A DNA stretch of 64,000 nt from Betaproteobacteria bacterium (GTDB lineage Bacteria > Pseudomonadota > Gammaproteobacteria > Burkholderiales > Usitatibacteraceae). How positions within the stretch are numbered: position 1 is the first letter of the stretch; each line of letters opens with the position of its first letter. A program made the translations under genes and the position numbers. Under the pieces are notes generated by a model. It was not told where the DNA came from, did no database searches, and saw only the letters and a program-made list of their open reading frames with translations. Shown here piece after piece: positions 8,397-17,205 of the stretch. The stretch is from the NCBI GenBank assembly GCA_016720855.1, contig JADKJU010000003.1, positions 496,001-560,000 on the forward strand. Direction: 5' to 3'.

Positions 8397-10497
8397 CCGC
8401 CGCCACGCGGAGCAGACCCGCACCTACGACCGCGCCAGCAGTGTCGTCTTTCTCAAGACTGACGCACCGTTTGGCGGGCTGTCGAACATGGCCGGAGGGT
8501 TTCCGTTGTGGGTGAACGGCATTCGTATCCTCACATCGGAGGCGCTGTACCAGACCTGCCGGTTCCCGCATCGGCCGGAGGTTCAGGCGCTAATCATCGA
8601 GCAGAAGAGTCCGATGACGGCCAAGATGAAGAGCAAACCCTATCGGCATAATTCGCGGCCGGACTGGGACCAGGTCCGCGTCAAGATCATGCGGTGGTGT
8701 TTGCGGGTGAAGCTCGCGCAGAACTGGCGCACATTCAGCGAACTGCTGCTAGAGACGGGCGAGCGGCCAATCGTTGAGGAATCGCGGAAGGATGCCTTTT
8801 GGGGCGCCAAGGCAAACGACGACGGGACCCTGGTCGGCATAAACGTGCTCGGCCGCTTGCTGATGGAGTTGCGGGAAGCTATCAGGGATGAGGGCCGTGA
8901 GTCGCTTATTCAAGTGAAGCCTCTCGACATTCCTGACTTCTTGCTGGGAGGGCGGCCAATTGAGATCGTCGCCTCGCAGGCTCCTGAACGCGATCTTGAA
9001 TCGGTCAATGCTGCCATTACGCCCGTTCGCGGTAATGCCGGTGGCCGCGTCCATAAGCAGCCGTCGCTGTTCGATGCGCCTGTTGTGAAAGAAGCGCCTC
9101 CTGCTCTATACGAGACCGATAGTGCGAAAAGCGTGCAGGTCGCCTACCTCAAGCCCTATGCGGAATACAAGGAGTCGGGGCTGCCGTGGCTCGGGCAGGT
9201 GCCGGGGCATTGGGATGTCCGGCAGGCTCGCCACATTGGCCGACTGTTCAAGGGCGTTGGCGGCACGAAAGAGGACGCTGTTGCGGAGGGTTTGCCCTGC
9301 GTGCGCTACGGCGAGTTGTACACGACCTACAAGAACTTCATTCGCACGACCAGGACTTTCATCAAGCCCGAGCGAGCGTCCGATTACACGCCGATTCGTT
9401 TTGGCGACGTGTTGTTCGCCGCATCTGGTGAAAAGATCGAGGAGATCGGCAAGTCCGCGGTCAATCTGATGACGGCTCCGGCAGTCTGCGGCGGAGACGT
9501 CATTGTCCTGCGCCTTAGCGTCGCTGCTCATGCGCCGTATTTGGGCTACGCATTCGACTGCCACCATGCGGCGAATCAGAAATCCACGATGGGCCGTGGC
9601 ACTACCATCAAGCACATTTATCCAGATGAGTTGAGGGGACTCATCGTCACACTTCCTCCGCCCGACGAGCAGGCGGCGATTGTGCGGTTTCTGGATTGGG
9701 CGAACGGGCGGCTGGAGCGGGCGATCCGGGCCAAGCGGAAGGTGATCGCGCTGCTGAACGAGCAGAAGCAGGCCATCATCCACCGCGCCGTCACCCGCGG
9801 CCTCGACCCCTCCGTCCCCCTCAAGCCCTCCGGCATCCCCTGGCTCGGGGATATTCCGCAGCATTGGGAGGTGCGCAGGCTGAAGCACTTGGCGCGATTC
9901 GAGAGCGGCGACGGAATTACTTCCCTGGAAATCGAAGCGACCGGGCCGTATCCGGTCTACGGCGGTAACGGCCTGCGAGGTTACACGACCCGATATACAC
10001 ATGACGGACACTACGCACTCATTGGGCGCCAAGGTGCCCTTTGCGGAAACATCAACTTCGCCATTGGGCAGTTCTTCGCCTCTGAACACGCTGTAGTCCC
10101 GACGCTGCAGCCAGACATGTCTGTAGTTTGGTTCGGTGAGCTTCTTCGGGCAATGAACTTAAATCAGTACTCACAATCGGCGGCTCAGCCTGGCTTGGCG
10201 GTTGAGCGCATAAAGAATCTCTACGCCCCAGTTCCTCCCGTCCGTGATCAGAAGGCCATCGTCGAGAGTTTCAAATGCGACACTGCTCCACTTGCCGCTG
10301 GCATCTCCCGCCTCGAACGCGAGATCGAACTCCTGCGCGAATACCGCACCCGCCTCATTGCCGACTTGGTGACCGGCACGCTCGACGTACGCGAAGCGGC
10401 AGCACGGCTTCCCGACGAAGCGCCGCTCGATACAAACGAGGACGACGCTGAGCTGAGCGACGAGACCGACACCGCTGACGAGGAGGCCGCGTTATGA
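8383..10497 (+). CDS. hsdS: NADAR domain fused to type I specificity subunit HsdS
   Basis: 704 residues in two parts. Residues ~20-165 form a NADAR (YbiA-like) domain: GGLSNMAGGFPLWVNG, then SEALYQTCRFP, SPMTAK, FWGAK and VLGRLLMELR, in the family order. After a linker of about 90 residues, ~260-690 is a typical HsdS: two target-recognition domains, each opening with a G(L/I)PWLG-x2-P-x-HW motif (near 268 and 482), each closed by a coiled-coil spacer (ERAIRAKRKVIALLNEQKQ and the EREIELLREYRTRLI segment). Ordinary HsdS is ~400-450 residues, so the NADAR part is a genuine N-terminal addition. NADAR proteins remove ADP-ribose from guanine or related N-glycosides; that activity here is inferred from family. 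The start at 8383 overlaps the PRTase gene; the stop overlaps hsdR (ATGA). Confidence 0.88.
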   Translation: MSSTDRRHAEQTRTYDRASSVVFLKTDAPFGGLSNMAGGFPLWVNGIRILTSEALYQTCRFPHRPEVQALIIEQKSPMTAKMKSKPYRHNSRPDWDQVRVKIMRWCLRVKLAQNWRTFSELLLETGERPIVEESRKDAFWGAKANDDGTLVGINVLGRLLMELREAIRDEGRESLIQVKPLDIPDFLLGGRPIEIVASQAPERDLESVNAAITPVRGNAGGRVHKQPSLFDAPVVKEAPPALYETDSAKSVQVAYLKPYAEYKESGLPWLGQVPGHWDVRQARHIGRLFKGVGGTKEDAVAEGLPCVRYGELYTTYKNFIRTTRTFIKPERASDYTPIRFGDVLFAASGEKIEEIGKSAVNLMTAPAVCGGDVIVLRLSVAAHAPYLGYAFDCHHAANQKSTMGRGTTIKHIYPDELRGLIVTLPPPDEQAAIVRFLDWANGRLERAIRAKRKVIALLNEQKQAIIHRAVTRGLDPSVPLKPSGIPWLGDIPQHWEVRRLKHLARFESGDGITSLEIEATGPYPVYGGNGLRGYTTRYTHDGHYALIGRQGALCGNINFAIGQFFASEHAVVPTLQPDMSVVWFGELLRAMNLNQYSQSAAQPGLAVERIKNLYAPVPPVRDQKAIVESFKCDTAPLAAGISRLEREIELLREYRTRLIADLVTGTLDVREAAARLPDEAPLDTNEDDAELSDETDTADEEAAL

Positions 10498-12460
10498 CCA
10501 CCGACACCAGCGAGAAGGGCCTCGAAACGCTGATCATGCGGCACATGACCGGCACGGACGGTCTCGCGGCCGCACCGAACGTGGTCGCCGAGCGTCCGCC
10601 GCCCTACGGCGGCACGGGCTACACCGCCGGCAGCGCGCAGGACTACGACCGCGCCCACGCGCTCGACGTACCGCAGCTCTTCGCCTTCCTGCGCGGCACG
10701 CAACCCGAGGCGTTCACGAAGCTGGCCATGGCGGACGCGAACGACGCCAAGGACATCAACCGCCTCAAGTTCCTCGCCCGCCTCTCCAGCGACATCGGCA
10801 AACGCGGCGTCATCGACGTGCTGCGTAAGGGGGTGGAGCACGGGCCGCTGCACTTCGACCTGTTCTATGGCACGCCGTCGCCGGGCAACGCCAAGGCCGA
10901 AAGGCTCCACGCCGAGAACCGCTTCTCGATCACGCGCCAGCTTGCCTACAGCACTGACGAGACGCGCCGCGCGCTTGACCTTGGTCTGTTCATCAACGGC
11001 CTGCCCATCGCCACCTTCGAGCTGAAAAACAGCCTCACCAAGCAGACGGTCGAGGATGCCGTCCAGCAGTACAAGCGCGACCGCGACCCGCGCGAGCGGC
11101 TGTTCGAGTTCGGCCGCTGCGTGGTGCACTTCGCCGTGGACGACAGCGAGGTGCGGATGTGCACCGAACTGCGCGGCAAGGGCTCGTGGTTCCTGCCCTT
11201 CAACAAGGGCCACAACGACGGCGCGGGCAACCCACCCAACCCGCATGGCCTCAAGACCGACTACCTGTGGCACGAGGTGCTCACGCCGGCGAGGCTGACC
11301 AATATCCTCGAGAACTACGCGCAGATCGTCGAGGAGAAAGACCCGCGCACGGGCCGGAAGAAGCGCAGGCAGGTGTGGCCGCGCTTCCACCAGTTGAGCC
11401 TCGTGCGGCAGGCGCTGGGCGATGTGCGCATGCACGGTGCAGGCAAGCGCTACCTGATCCAGCACTCGGCGGGCAGCGGCAAGTCGAACTCCATCGCCTG
11501 GCTCGCGCACCAGCTCATCGGCCTCAAGCGCGACGGCGATGCAGCAAACGGGGAGGTCTTCGACTCGGTCATCGTGGTGACCGACCGGCGGCTGCTCGAC
11601 GACCAGATCCAGACCACCATCAAGCAGTTCATGCAGGTGGGCGCGACCGTGGGCCACGCCGAGCGCTCCGGCGACCTGCGCAAGTTCATCGAGGAGGGGA
11701 AGAAGATCATCGTCTCGACGGTGCAGAAGTTCCCCTTCATCCTCGACGAGATCGCGACCGAGGGCGGCAAGACCTTTCGCCATCGTCATCGACGAGGCGC
11801 ACTCCAGCCAGGGCGGCAAGACCTCGGCGGCGATGAGCCAGGTGCTCGGTGCACAAGCTGACGACGAGGACGCGGGCCCCGACCCGGAAGACACGGTGAA
11901 CGCCGCCCTCGAGAAGCGCATGGCGGCACGCAAGATGCTGACCAACGCCAGCTACTTCGCCTTCACCGCCACGCCCAAGAACAAGACGCTCGAGATGTTC
12001 GGCGAGGCGCTGCCGCCCGACGCCGAAGGCAAGGTCAAGCACCGCCCGTTCCACAGCTACACCATGAAGCAGGCGGTCGACGAGGGCTTCATCCTCGATG
12101 TGCTCAAGGCCTACACGCCGGTGGACAGCTACTACAAGCTGGTCAAGAAGACCGAGGACGACCCGGAGTTCGACACCAAGAAGGCGCGCAAGAAGCTGCG
12201 CCGCTATGTGGAGAGCCACGACCACGCGATCCGGCTCAAGGCCGAGATCATGGTAGACCACTTCCACGACCAGGTGATGGCTACGGGCAAGATCGGCGGT
12301 CAGGCGCGCGCAATGGTGATCACCAGCGGCATCGAGCGGGCCATCCAGTACTTCCACGCCTTCAAGGCGTACCTGGTGGAGCGCAAGAGCCCGTACCAGG
12401 CCATCGTCGCCTTCTCGGGCGAGCACGAGTACCACGGCGCGAAGGTGAGCGAGGCGTCGC
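10494..12460 (+). pseudogene. hsdR: Type I restriction endonuclease HsdR, frameshifted and truncated by an IS
   Basis: Motor/nuclease subunit of the RM complex. The first frame (to 11861) has the PD-(D/E)xK-type nuclease motif ending FELKN near residue 182 and Walker A HSAGSGKS near residue 324. An extra T in the run at 11774-11776 then shifts the frame: the expected DEAH box (VIDEAHSSQ) is encoded one frame over, and translation continues there as SYFAFTATPKNKTLEMFG to 12460. There the coding sequence meets an IS3-family end. The C-terminal half of a usual ~1000-residue HsdR is absent. With HsdM and HsdS intact, the system may be methylation-only. The +1 T could be a sequencing error; the IS truncation is separate. 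Confidence 0.88.
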
Positions 12461-13715
12461 TGGAATTCCCCCGTTTCCCCGGACACATCTGATGATGCCA
12501 ACCTGGCAATTGGAGGTGTTCGATGGCAACAAAGCAAAGACGGAAGTTTACGGCCGAGTTCAAGCGCGAGGGAGTGAAACTCACACAGCAACCTGGACGA
12601 TCGGTGTCGGCGGTTGCGCGTGAGCTTGGCGTGGAGCGTTCGGTCCTGAAGGGGGTGGGTGGACAACTTCGCGGCAGGTCGATACGAGAAGGACCGGGCA
12701 TTGCCGTTGAAGGCTGCGCAGCAGCTGGAGAACGAGCAGCTTCGGCGAGAGTTGGCGAAAGTTCGAATGGAGCGCGACATTCTAAAAAAAGCGCTGGGCT
12801 ACTTCGCGAAGGAACCAACGTGAGGTATGTGTTTGTAGCCCGCTATCGGCCGGTGTGGCCGACCCGGATGATGTGCCGCTTGCTCGAGGTGTCGTCGAGT
12901 GGGTTCTACGAGTGGCTTGGACGCTCGCCGAGCGTGCGCTCGATCGCCAACGCGGGCTTGCTGGTGCTGATCCGGGAAAGCTTCGCCTTGAGTCACCAGA
13001 CCTACGGCTCGCCGCGGGTCTGGAAGGACATGGTCGTCGCAGGCCAATCCTGCAGCGAGAATCGAGTGGCGCGACTGATGCGAGGGGCTGGCATGAGCGC
13101 GCAGCCCAAGCCGCGGCGCATGCCTACCGACATTGGATTGCGTCCGGAACACAGCATCGCACCGAACGTGTTGGAGCGAGACTTCGCCGCTGCTGCTCCG
13201 AACCGGAAGTGGGCAGCCGATTTCACCTACATCTGGACGGGCGAGGGCTGGTTGTTCCTGGCCGTTGTGGTGGATCTGTTCAGCCGGCGCGTGGTCGGCT
13301 GGTCTATGCAACCCACCATGACCGCGCAACTGGTGCTGGACGCGTTGATAATGGCGCTGTGGCGACGCGGCAAACCTTCGGAGCTTTTGCACCATTCCGA
13401 CCAGGGCAGCCAATACACCAGCGAGGACTTCCAGCGCCTGCTGTCGGCCGAGGGCATCACCTGCAGCATGAGCAAGCGCGGCGACTGTTGGGACAACTCC
13501 GCGGTCGAGAGCTTCTTCGCCTCGCTCAAAAAAGGAACGTGTCTATCGCAGGACGTACGCCACGCGCGAAGTCGCGCGCGCCGACATCTTCGACTACATC
13601 GAAGTGTTCTACAATTCCCGGCGCCGACATTCGACGCTTGGGCAGGTCAGCCCGATGGAGTTCGAACGTACTCATGCGGGCTTAGCGTAGTGTCCGGAGA
13701 AGCGGGGGAATTCCA
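12461..13715 (+). mobile_element. IS3-family insertion sequence, 1255 bp
   Basis: Bounded by imperfect inverted repeats: left TGGAATTCCCCCGTTTCCCC (12461 on) and right end complement TGGAATTCCCCCGCTTCTCC (13715 inward), both continuing GGACAC. No target-site duplication is seen: the left flank is hsdR and the right flank is a reverse transcriptase gene, so the element sits at a deletion or rearrangement joint. An A7 run (CTAAAAAAAGCG, near 12783-12794) is a typical IS3 programmed frameshift site between orfA and orfB. Confidence 0.88.
12523..13690 (+). pseudogene. IS3-family transposase OrfA/OrfB with two +1 frame disruptions
   Basis: OrfA begins MATKQRRKFTAEFKREGVKL with an HTH of the IS3 type; the frame breaks at the G run near 12650 (an extra G; expected continuation KRWVDNFAAG is in the next frame). 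OrfB (from about 12820) has the DDE integrase core: ADFTYIW, VVVDLFSRRVVGW, HHSDQGSQYTS and WDNSAVESFFASLK. An extra A in the run at 13529-13534 shifts the frame again; the C-terminus (VFYNSRRRHSTLG) is in the second frame and ends at TAG 13688-13690. Both changes are single-base gains in homopolymers, so they may be sequencing errors and the element may be intact. Confidence 0.85.
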
Positions 13716-14955
13716 AACTGTCTACACACACTCCATCCCGTGGGCACTACACGGCAAGGCCACAGCGAAGAAGAACAGAAGAGTCACTCCCAAATACTTC
13801 GGGAACCTGCTCGACTTGGCGATACGCCAATGTCAAGACGAACAGACGTTCGGGCTCCCCATCGGCCCCGACACATCGCACATCATCGCGGAGTGCATCG
13901 CGACGACAATCGACGTTGAACTCGGGAAGAGACTGCGTGCAATACCTGCCGGCTTTAGGTACGTCGACGACTACTACCTCTTCTTTGAGAGCTATGCCGC
14001 CGCTGAGTCCGCTCTTGCGCAACTTGTTAGGTGCCTGAAGGATTTCGAACTTCAGGTCAACTTCGATAAGACCCGGATCTGCAAGACTGAGGAGTTGAAT
14101 GAGGATTTCTGGACCCATAGACTGCGGAGCTTTGCGATAGCTACCGGCGGCCAACGGCAGCGGTCCGATTTCAATCACTTCTTTGAACTCTCTCGTGACC
14201 TTGCAAAGACGCACAGTGACGAGAGCGTCATGGTCTACGCCCTACGTCGCGCTGGTTCTGTGATTGTGCGCAAGGAGAACTGGCAAGCCTTTGAGGCCCA
14301 GCTGTGTATCGCGGCTACAGCGCACCCAGTCGCGCTTCAGACCGTCGCTCGGTTGCTCTCAACCTACTCCCGCATCGGCTATCCCATCGGCAAATCGCGG
14401 TTGTCTCGTCTTATAAATGCGCTCGTTCTGGAGCATGCTCCTCTGGAGCATCACAGTGAGGTGGCATGGAGCTTGTGGATCTGTAAAGAACTTGGACTTT
14501 CCTTAACACCACAGGCAGTGGACCTCGTCGTGGAGATGAACTCGTCAATCTGCATACTCATTCTTCTCGACCTCGCGGCTGCGGGTCGCTTCCCAAAGGC
14601 GGCCGCCGCAACTCGATGGCGCACCTTTGAGCACTCCGATGCACTCTGGGAGGACCTGTGGATGCTGAGCTATGAAGCAGGAGTTCGCGGTTGGGGCGGT
14701 ATGTCCGACGTCCACATTCGATCCAACCCGCACTTTGAAGAGCTTCGAAAGCTAAACGTCCGCTTCTACGACGAAGCGACCACCCTCACCCCACTCTTTG
14801 CGCCGAAGCCAGACGCGCTGCAGAGGCACAACGTACAGTCTGTCACCGAATTGCTTGAGATCGAGAACTTGGACGACGCATTTGACTACGAGGACGACGA
14901 AGACATCTACGGAAGTCCAATCGAAGATGATGATCAGAAAGGCAACGAATTCTGA
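13716..14955 (+). pseudogene. C-terminal part of a defence-type reverse transcriptase (5' half lost)
   Basis: Open frame running out of the IS to a TGA at 14953-14955. It carries YTHSIPWALHGK near the start, then GLPIGPDTSHIIAE, and the catalytic YVDDYYLFF at ~13960 (the YxDD box of domain 5), followed by NFDKT. These are the signatures of the bacterial non-retron 'unknown group'/DRT and Abi-type reverse transcriptases, not group II introns. About 330 residues of C-terminal helical region follow, ending in a highly acidic tail. The first part (domains 0-3) is missing, cut at the right end of the IS. The exact DRT class cannot be set by eye. Confidence 0.8.
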
Positions 14956-15062
14956 CGGTCTGCTACGAGTGACGCCCAGCTGTGAAGGCCCAATAGGTTG
15001 TTTGTGTCCATTCGAACTGAGTCTGAGAGACTGGGAGGTGCGACTCAACCCACACATTCAAG

Positions 15063-15394
15063 CGATCGCGGCGGGATTCCGCAAGGACATGATCGCGGTG
15101 GTGAGCTTCCGGGGGCGGGAGGGCTCGGCGCTCGGGGCGTTCGACCAGTTGGGCGGGCATCGGCTGCGCAGGTTCACGGGCGGCTACGACGCGGGCGGCA
15201 GTCCGGTCTATTCGGAGGGCGAGGTGCTCCTGGACTCGGTGTACCGGTTCAAGGGGCGTAGGGCCCCGTGCGTGATCCTCACGGAGATCGACTTCGAGGC
15301 GCTGGGGGAAATCGAGATGCGCAAGATCTTCCTGGGGGCGACACGGGCGACGATGAAGCTCTCCCTCGTGATGTCGGAGGGGGCGGCGGGGGTG
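15063..15394 (+). repeat. Helicase 3'-fragment repeat, copy 1
   Basis: About 330 bp encoding the C-terminal segment of a UvrD-type helicase: FRKDMIAVVSFRGREGSALG, then a stretch with VYRFKGRRAPCVILTEID and the motif VI-like FLGATRATMKL. It lacks Walker motifs and all upstream helicase domains. The same sequence recurs six more times downstream on the same strand. This copy loses similarity to copy 3 after ~15394 and runs into unrelated sequence. The interval 14956-15062 shows no gene. Confidence 0.85.
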
Positions 15395-15437
15395 GAGACC
15401 CATAGCCTCGAACGACATCGGCCCACGAATTGGCTAT

Positions 15438-15454
15438 AGTAAGGATTCCTTACT
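15438..15454. promoter_or_regulatory. Palindromic operator before the AbrB/PIN module
   Basis: AGTAAGGA-T-TCCTTACT is a perfect 8-bp inverted repeat around one base. It overlaps a -10-like TATAGT (15435-15440) and lies 14 nt before the antitoxin ATG. The arrangement fits autorepression by the AbrB-fold antitoxin; binding is inferred. Confidence 0.6.
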
Positions 15455-15467
15455 TAAGGAAATAGCA

Positions 15468-15791
15468 ATGCTCGCCAAACTGACCTCCAAGAACCAGCTC
15501 ACCTTGCCCAAGAGCGTGGTGGACTCTGTCGCGGCCACGGAGTACTTCGACGTCGAGGTACGCGAGGGCCAGATTGTCCTCACGCCGGTGCGCATCATGC
15601 GGGGAGACGCAGTGCGCGCGAAGCTGGCCTTGCTGGGCCTGAAACCGTCGGACGTATCTGACGCGGTGCGCTGGGCTCGATCCGGGGATTCCGCCCCGGC
15701 GGTCGGCGAACCATCGGCCCGATATGCGTCCAGGCGAAAGCCGGCCAAGGCCACCCCGAAATCGAAGGCCAAGTCGCGGCGCCGGACCTGA
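15468..15791 (+). CDS. AbrB/MazE-fold antitoxin
   Basis: 107 residues. The N-terminus MLAKLTSKNQLTLPKSVVDS is the swapped-hairpin AbrB DNA-binding fold used by VapB and MazE antitoxins. The C-terminal half contains DVSDAVRWARSGDSA and ends in a Lys/Arg-rich tail, probably the disordered toxin-binding part. AAGGA at 15456-15460 is a well-placed ribosome site. It is followed by the PIN toxin gene 52 nt downstream, the usual antitoxin-first order. Its tail resembles that of the unrelated MqsA antitoxin at 19.4-19.9 kb. Confidence 0.85.
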   Translation: MLAKLTSKNQLTLPKSVVDSVAATEYFDVEVREGQIVLTPVRIMRGDAVRAKLALLGLKPSDVSDAVRWARSGDSAPAVGEPSARYASRRKPAKATPKSKAKSRRRT

Positions 15792-15843
15792 CATTCGGCA
15801 TGACGCCGGAGCGTTCGGTGCGCCTTCTGCGCGAGCTTCAACG

Positions 15844-16272
15844 ATGACCCCGCCGAGAGTGGTCCTGGACACCAACGTCGTCCTGTCGGCGCTGTTTTTC
15901 TCTGGTGGCGCCACTTCGAGCGTTCGGGCCGGCTGGCAGTCCGGTCGCTTCGTGCCGCTCGCGAGCAAGGCCACCGTGGATGAGCTAGTGAGCGCATTCG
16001 GCTACCCCAAGTTCCAACTCACCGTGCCCGAGCGCGAGGAGTTGCTCGCGGAATACATTCCCTGGGTGGACGTCGTGCGCATCCCCAACCCACCCCCGGA
16101 TGTGCCGCGATGCCGGGACGCGAGAGATGTCCCCTTTCTCCAGCTCGCCGTTGCGGGCAAGGCGCGGGCGCTGGTCACGGGCGATCTCGACCTGCTGGCG
16201 TTGGCGGGGGATGCGGGGCTCTGCCCAGTGCTGGGCGTCAAGGAGTTCGTCCTGGAGTACTTGGCCGACTGA
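15844..16272 (+). CDS. PIN-domain toxin (VapC-like ribonuclease)
   Basis: 142-residue PIN protein, the toxin partner of the preceding AbrB-type antitoxin. Acidic active-site residues are all visible: D in VVLDTNVVLSALF (residue ~9), E in VDELVSAF (~43), D in RDARDVPFLQLA (~95) and D in TGDLDLLAL (~115). Such proteins are Mg-dependent RNases cutting tRNA or other RNAs. The sequence pattern is closest to the 'putative toxin, PIN family' group rather than classical VapC. ATG at 15844 gives the usual family length; the frame is open further upstream within the antitoxin gene. Confidence 0.87.
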   Translation: MTPPRVVLDTNVVLSALFFSGGATSSVRAGWQSGRFVPLASKATVDELVSAFGYPKFQLTVPEREELLAEYIPWVDVVRIPNPPPDVPRCRDARDVPFLQLAVAGKARALVTGDLDLLALAGDAGLCPVLGVKEFVLEYLAD

Positions 16273-16311
16273 CGCCGCGTTCGCGCACGTCCAGTTCGAG
16301 ACCATTCACCC

Positions 16312-16496
16312 CTCGACCAGACGATCGCGGCGGGATTCCGCAAGGACATGACCGTGGTGGTGAGCTTCCGGGGGCGGGAGGGCTCCGCACTCGGGGCGTT
16401 CGACCAACTGGGCGGGCATTGGCTGCGCAGGTTCTCGGGCGGCTACGACGCGGGCGGGAGTCCCGTCTATTCGAAGGGCGAGGTGCTCCTGGACTC
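16312..16496 (+). repeat. Helicase 3'-fragment repeat, copy 2 (truncated)
   Basis: Matches copy 3 from CTCGACCAG onward, through the regions coding FRKDM and SFRGREGSALGAFDQLGGH, as far as the codons for LLLDS, then stops abruptly. It lacks the part coding YRFKG and the motif VI-like segment. It shares a little more upstream sequence (CTCGACCAG) with copy 3 than copy 1 does. Confidence 0.85.
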
Positions 16497-16520
16497 CGCC
16501 GTGGGCGGCGAGGTTCCATC

Positions 16521-16569
16521 TTGACATACTGTTGCTAAACGAGCAACTATCGTTGCCCGATCGGCAACG
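16521..16569 (+). promoter_or_regulatory. Promoter with two tandem palindromic operators for the MNT/HEPN module
   Basis: A -35 TTGACA (16521-16526) and -10-like AACTAT (16545-16550), 18 nt apart. Overlapping and following it are two inverted repeats built on the half-site GTTGC: GTTGCT-aaacg-AGCAAC (16531-16547) and CGTTGCC-cgatc-GGCAACG (16551-16569), the latter ending just before the ATG. Four half-sites at a toxin-antitoxin promoter suggest cooperative autorepression, probably by the winged-helix domain of the MNT protein. Confidence 0.65.
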
Positions 16570-16572
16570 ACC

Positions 16573-17205
16573 ATGTCCTCAGACCTCGCCTCCCTTCTCT
16601 TCGGCGCCGCCCGCCGCGACGTCCTCGCGCAGCTCCTCTTGCACCCGGGCGAATCGCTACACGTCCGCGAGCTTGCCCGCCTCACCGGCCGAGCCCCGGG
16701 CACGCTCCTGCGCGAGCTGAACCAGCTCGCCGAGGCCGGCATCCTCACTCGCACGCCCGTCGGCAACCAGGTTCACTTCTCGGCCAATGAGGCCTGCCCC
16801 ATCTTCGAGGAACTGCGCGGCATCGTGCGCAAGACCGCAGGCATTGCGGATGTCCTTCGTGCCGCGTTGGGGCCGCTCGCTGCCCGCATCCGCGTGGCCT
16901 TCGTCTACGGCTCCATGGCCCGGGGTGACGAGCGCCGGGGCAGCGACGTGGACCTGCTGGTCGTGGGCGGCGTGGATTTCGCGGTCCTGGTGGGCGCCCT
17001 CCAGCCGGCACAGCGCGCGCTTCGTCGCGAGATCAACCCGAATCTGATTGGCGAAGAGGAGTGGGGCAAGCGCAGGGCGGTCAGCGAACCGTTCCTCTCG
17101 CGCGTTATTCAGGGACCGAAACTCTTCGTAGTGGGTGGGCCGGATGACCTTGGAGAACCTGCGCCGCATCGGAAAGCTCCGGCAGCACGTCGCCGAAAGG
17201 GCTGA
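16573..17205 (+). CDS. Winged-helix MNT nucleotidyltransferase, antitoxin-type
   Basis: 210 residues. Residues ~1-75 form a MarR/ArsR-like winged helix (LHVRELARLTGRAPGTLLRE). Residues ~105-150 are a minimal nucleotidyltransferase domain with GSMARGDERRGSDVDLLVVG, the GSx10DxD active site. In MNT/HEPN systems the MNT protein usually blocks the HEPN ribonuclease by AMPylating it or by binding. The gene overlaps the HEPN gene by about 60 nt. The DNA-binding domain together with the double palindrome upstream suggests it is also the repressor. Confidence 0.85.
   Translation: MSSDLASLLFGAARRDVLAQLLLHPGESLHVRELARLTGRAPGTLLRELNQLAEAGILTRTPVGNQVHFSANEACPIFEELRGIVRKTAGIADVLRAALGPLAARIRVAFVYGSMARGDERRGSDVDLLVVGGVDFAVLVGALQPAQRALRREINPNLIGEEEWGKRRAVSEPFLSRVIQGPKLFVVGGPDDLGEPAPHRKAPAARRRKG

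Noticed and set aside
12523..14955. An 810-codon frame apparently fusing transposase to reverse transcriptase
   Set aside because: It arises because two one-base shifts in the IS bring unrelated frames into register; the stretch between the integrase motifs and YTHSIPWALHGK is out-of-frame transposase and IS end, not a linker.
15800..15847. Short frame between the AbrB antitoxin and the PIN toxin
   Set aside because: Only 15 codons without a ribosome site; it may merely couple translation to the toxin start.
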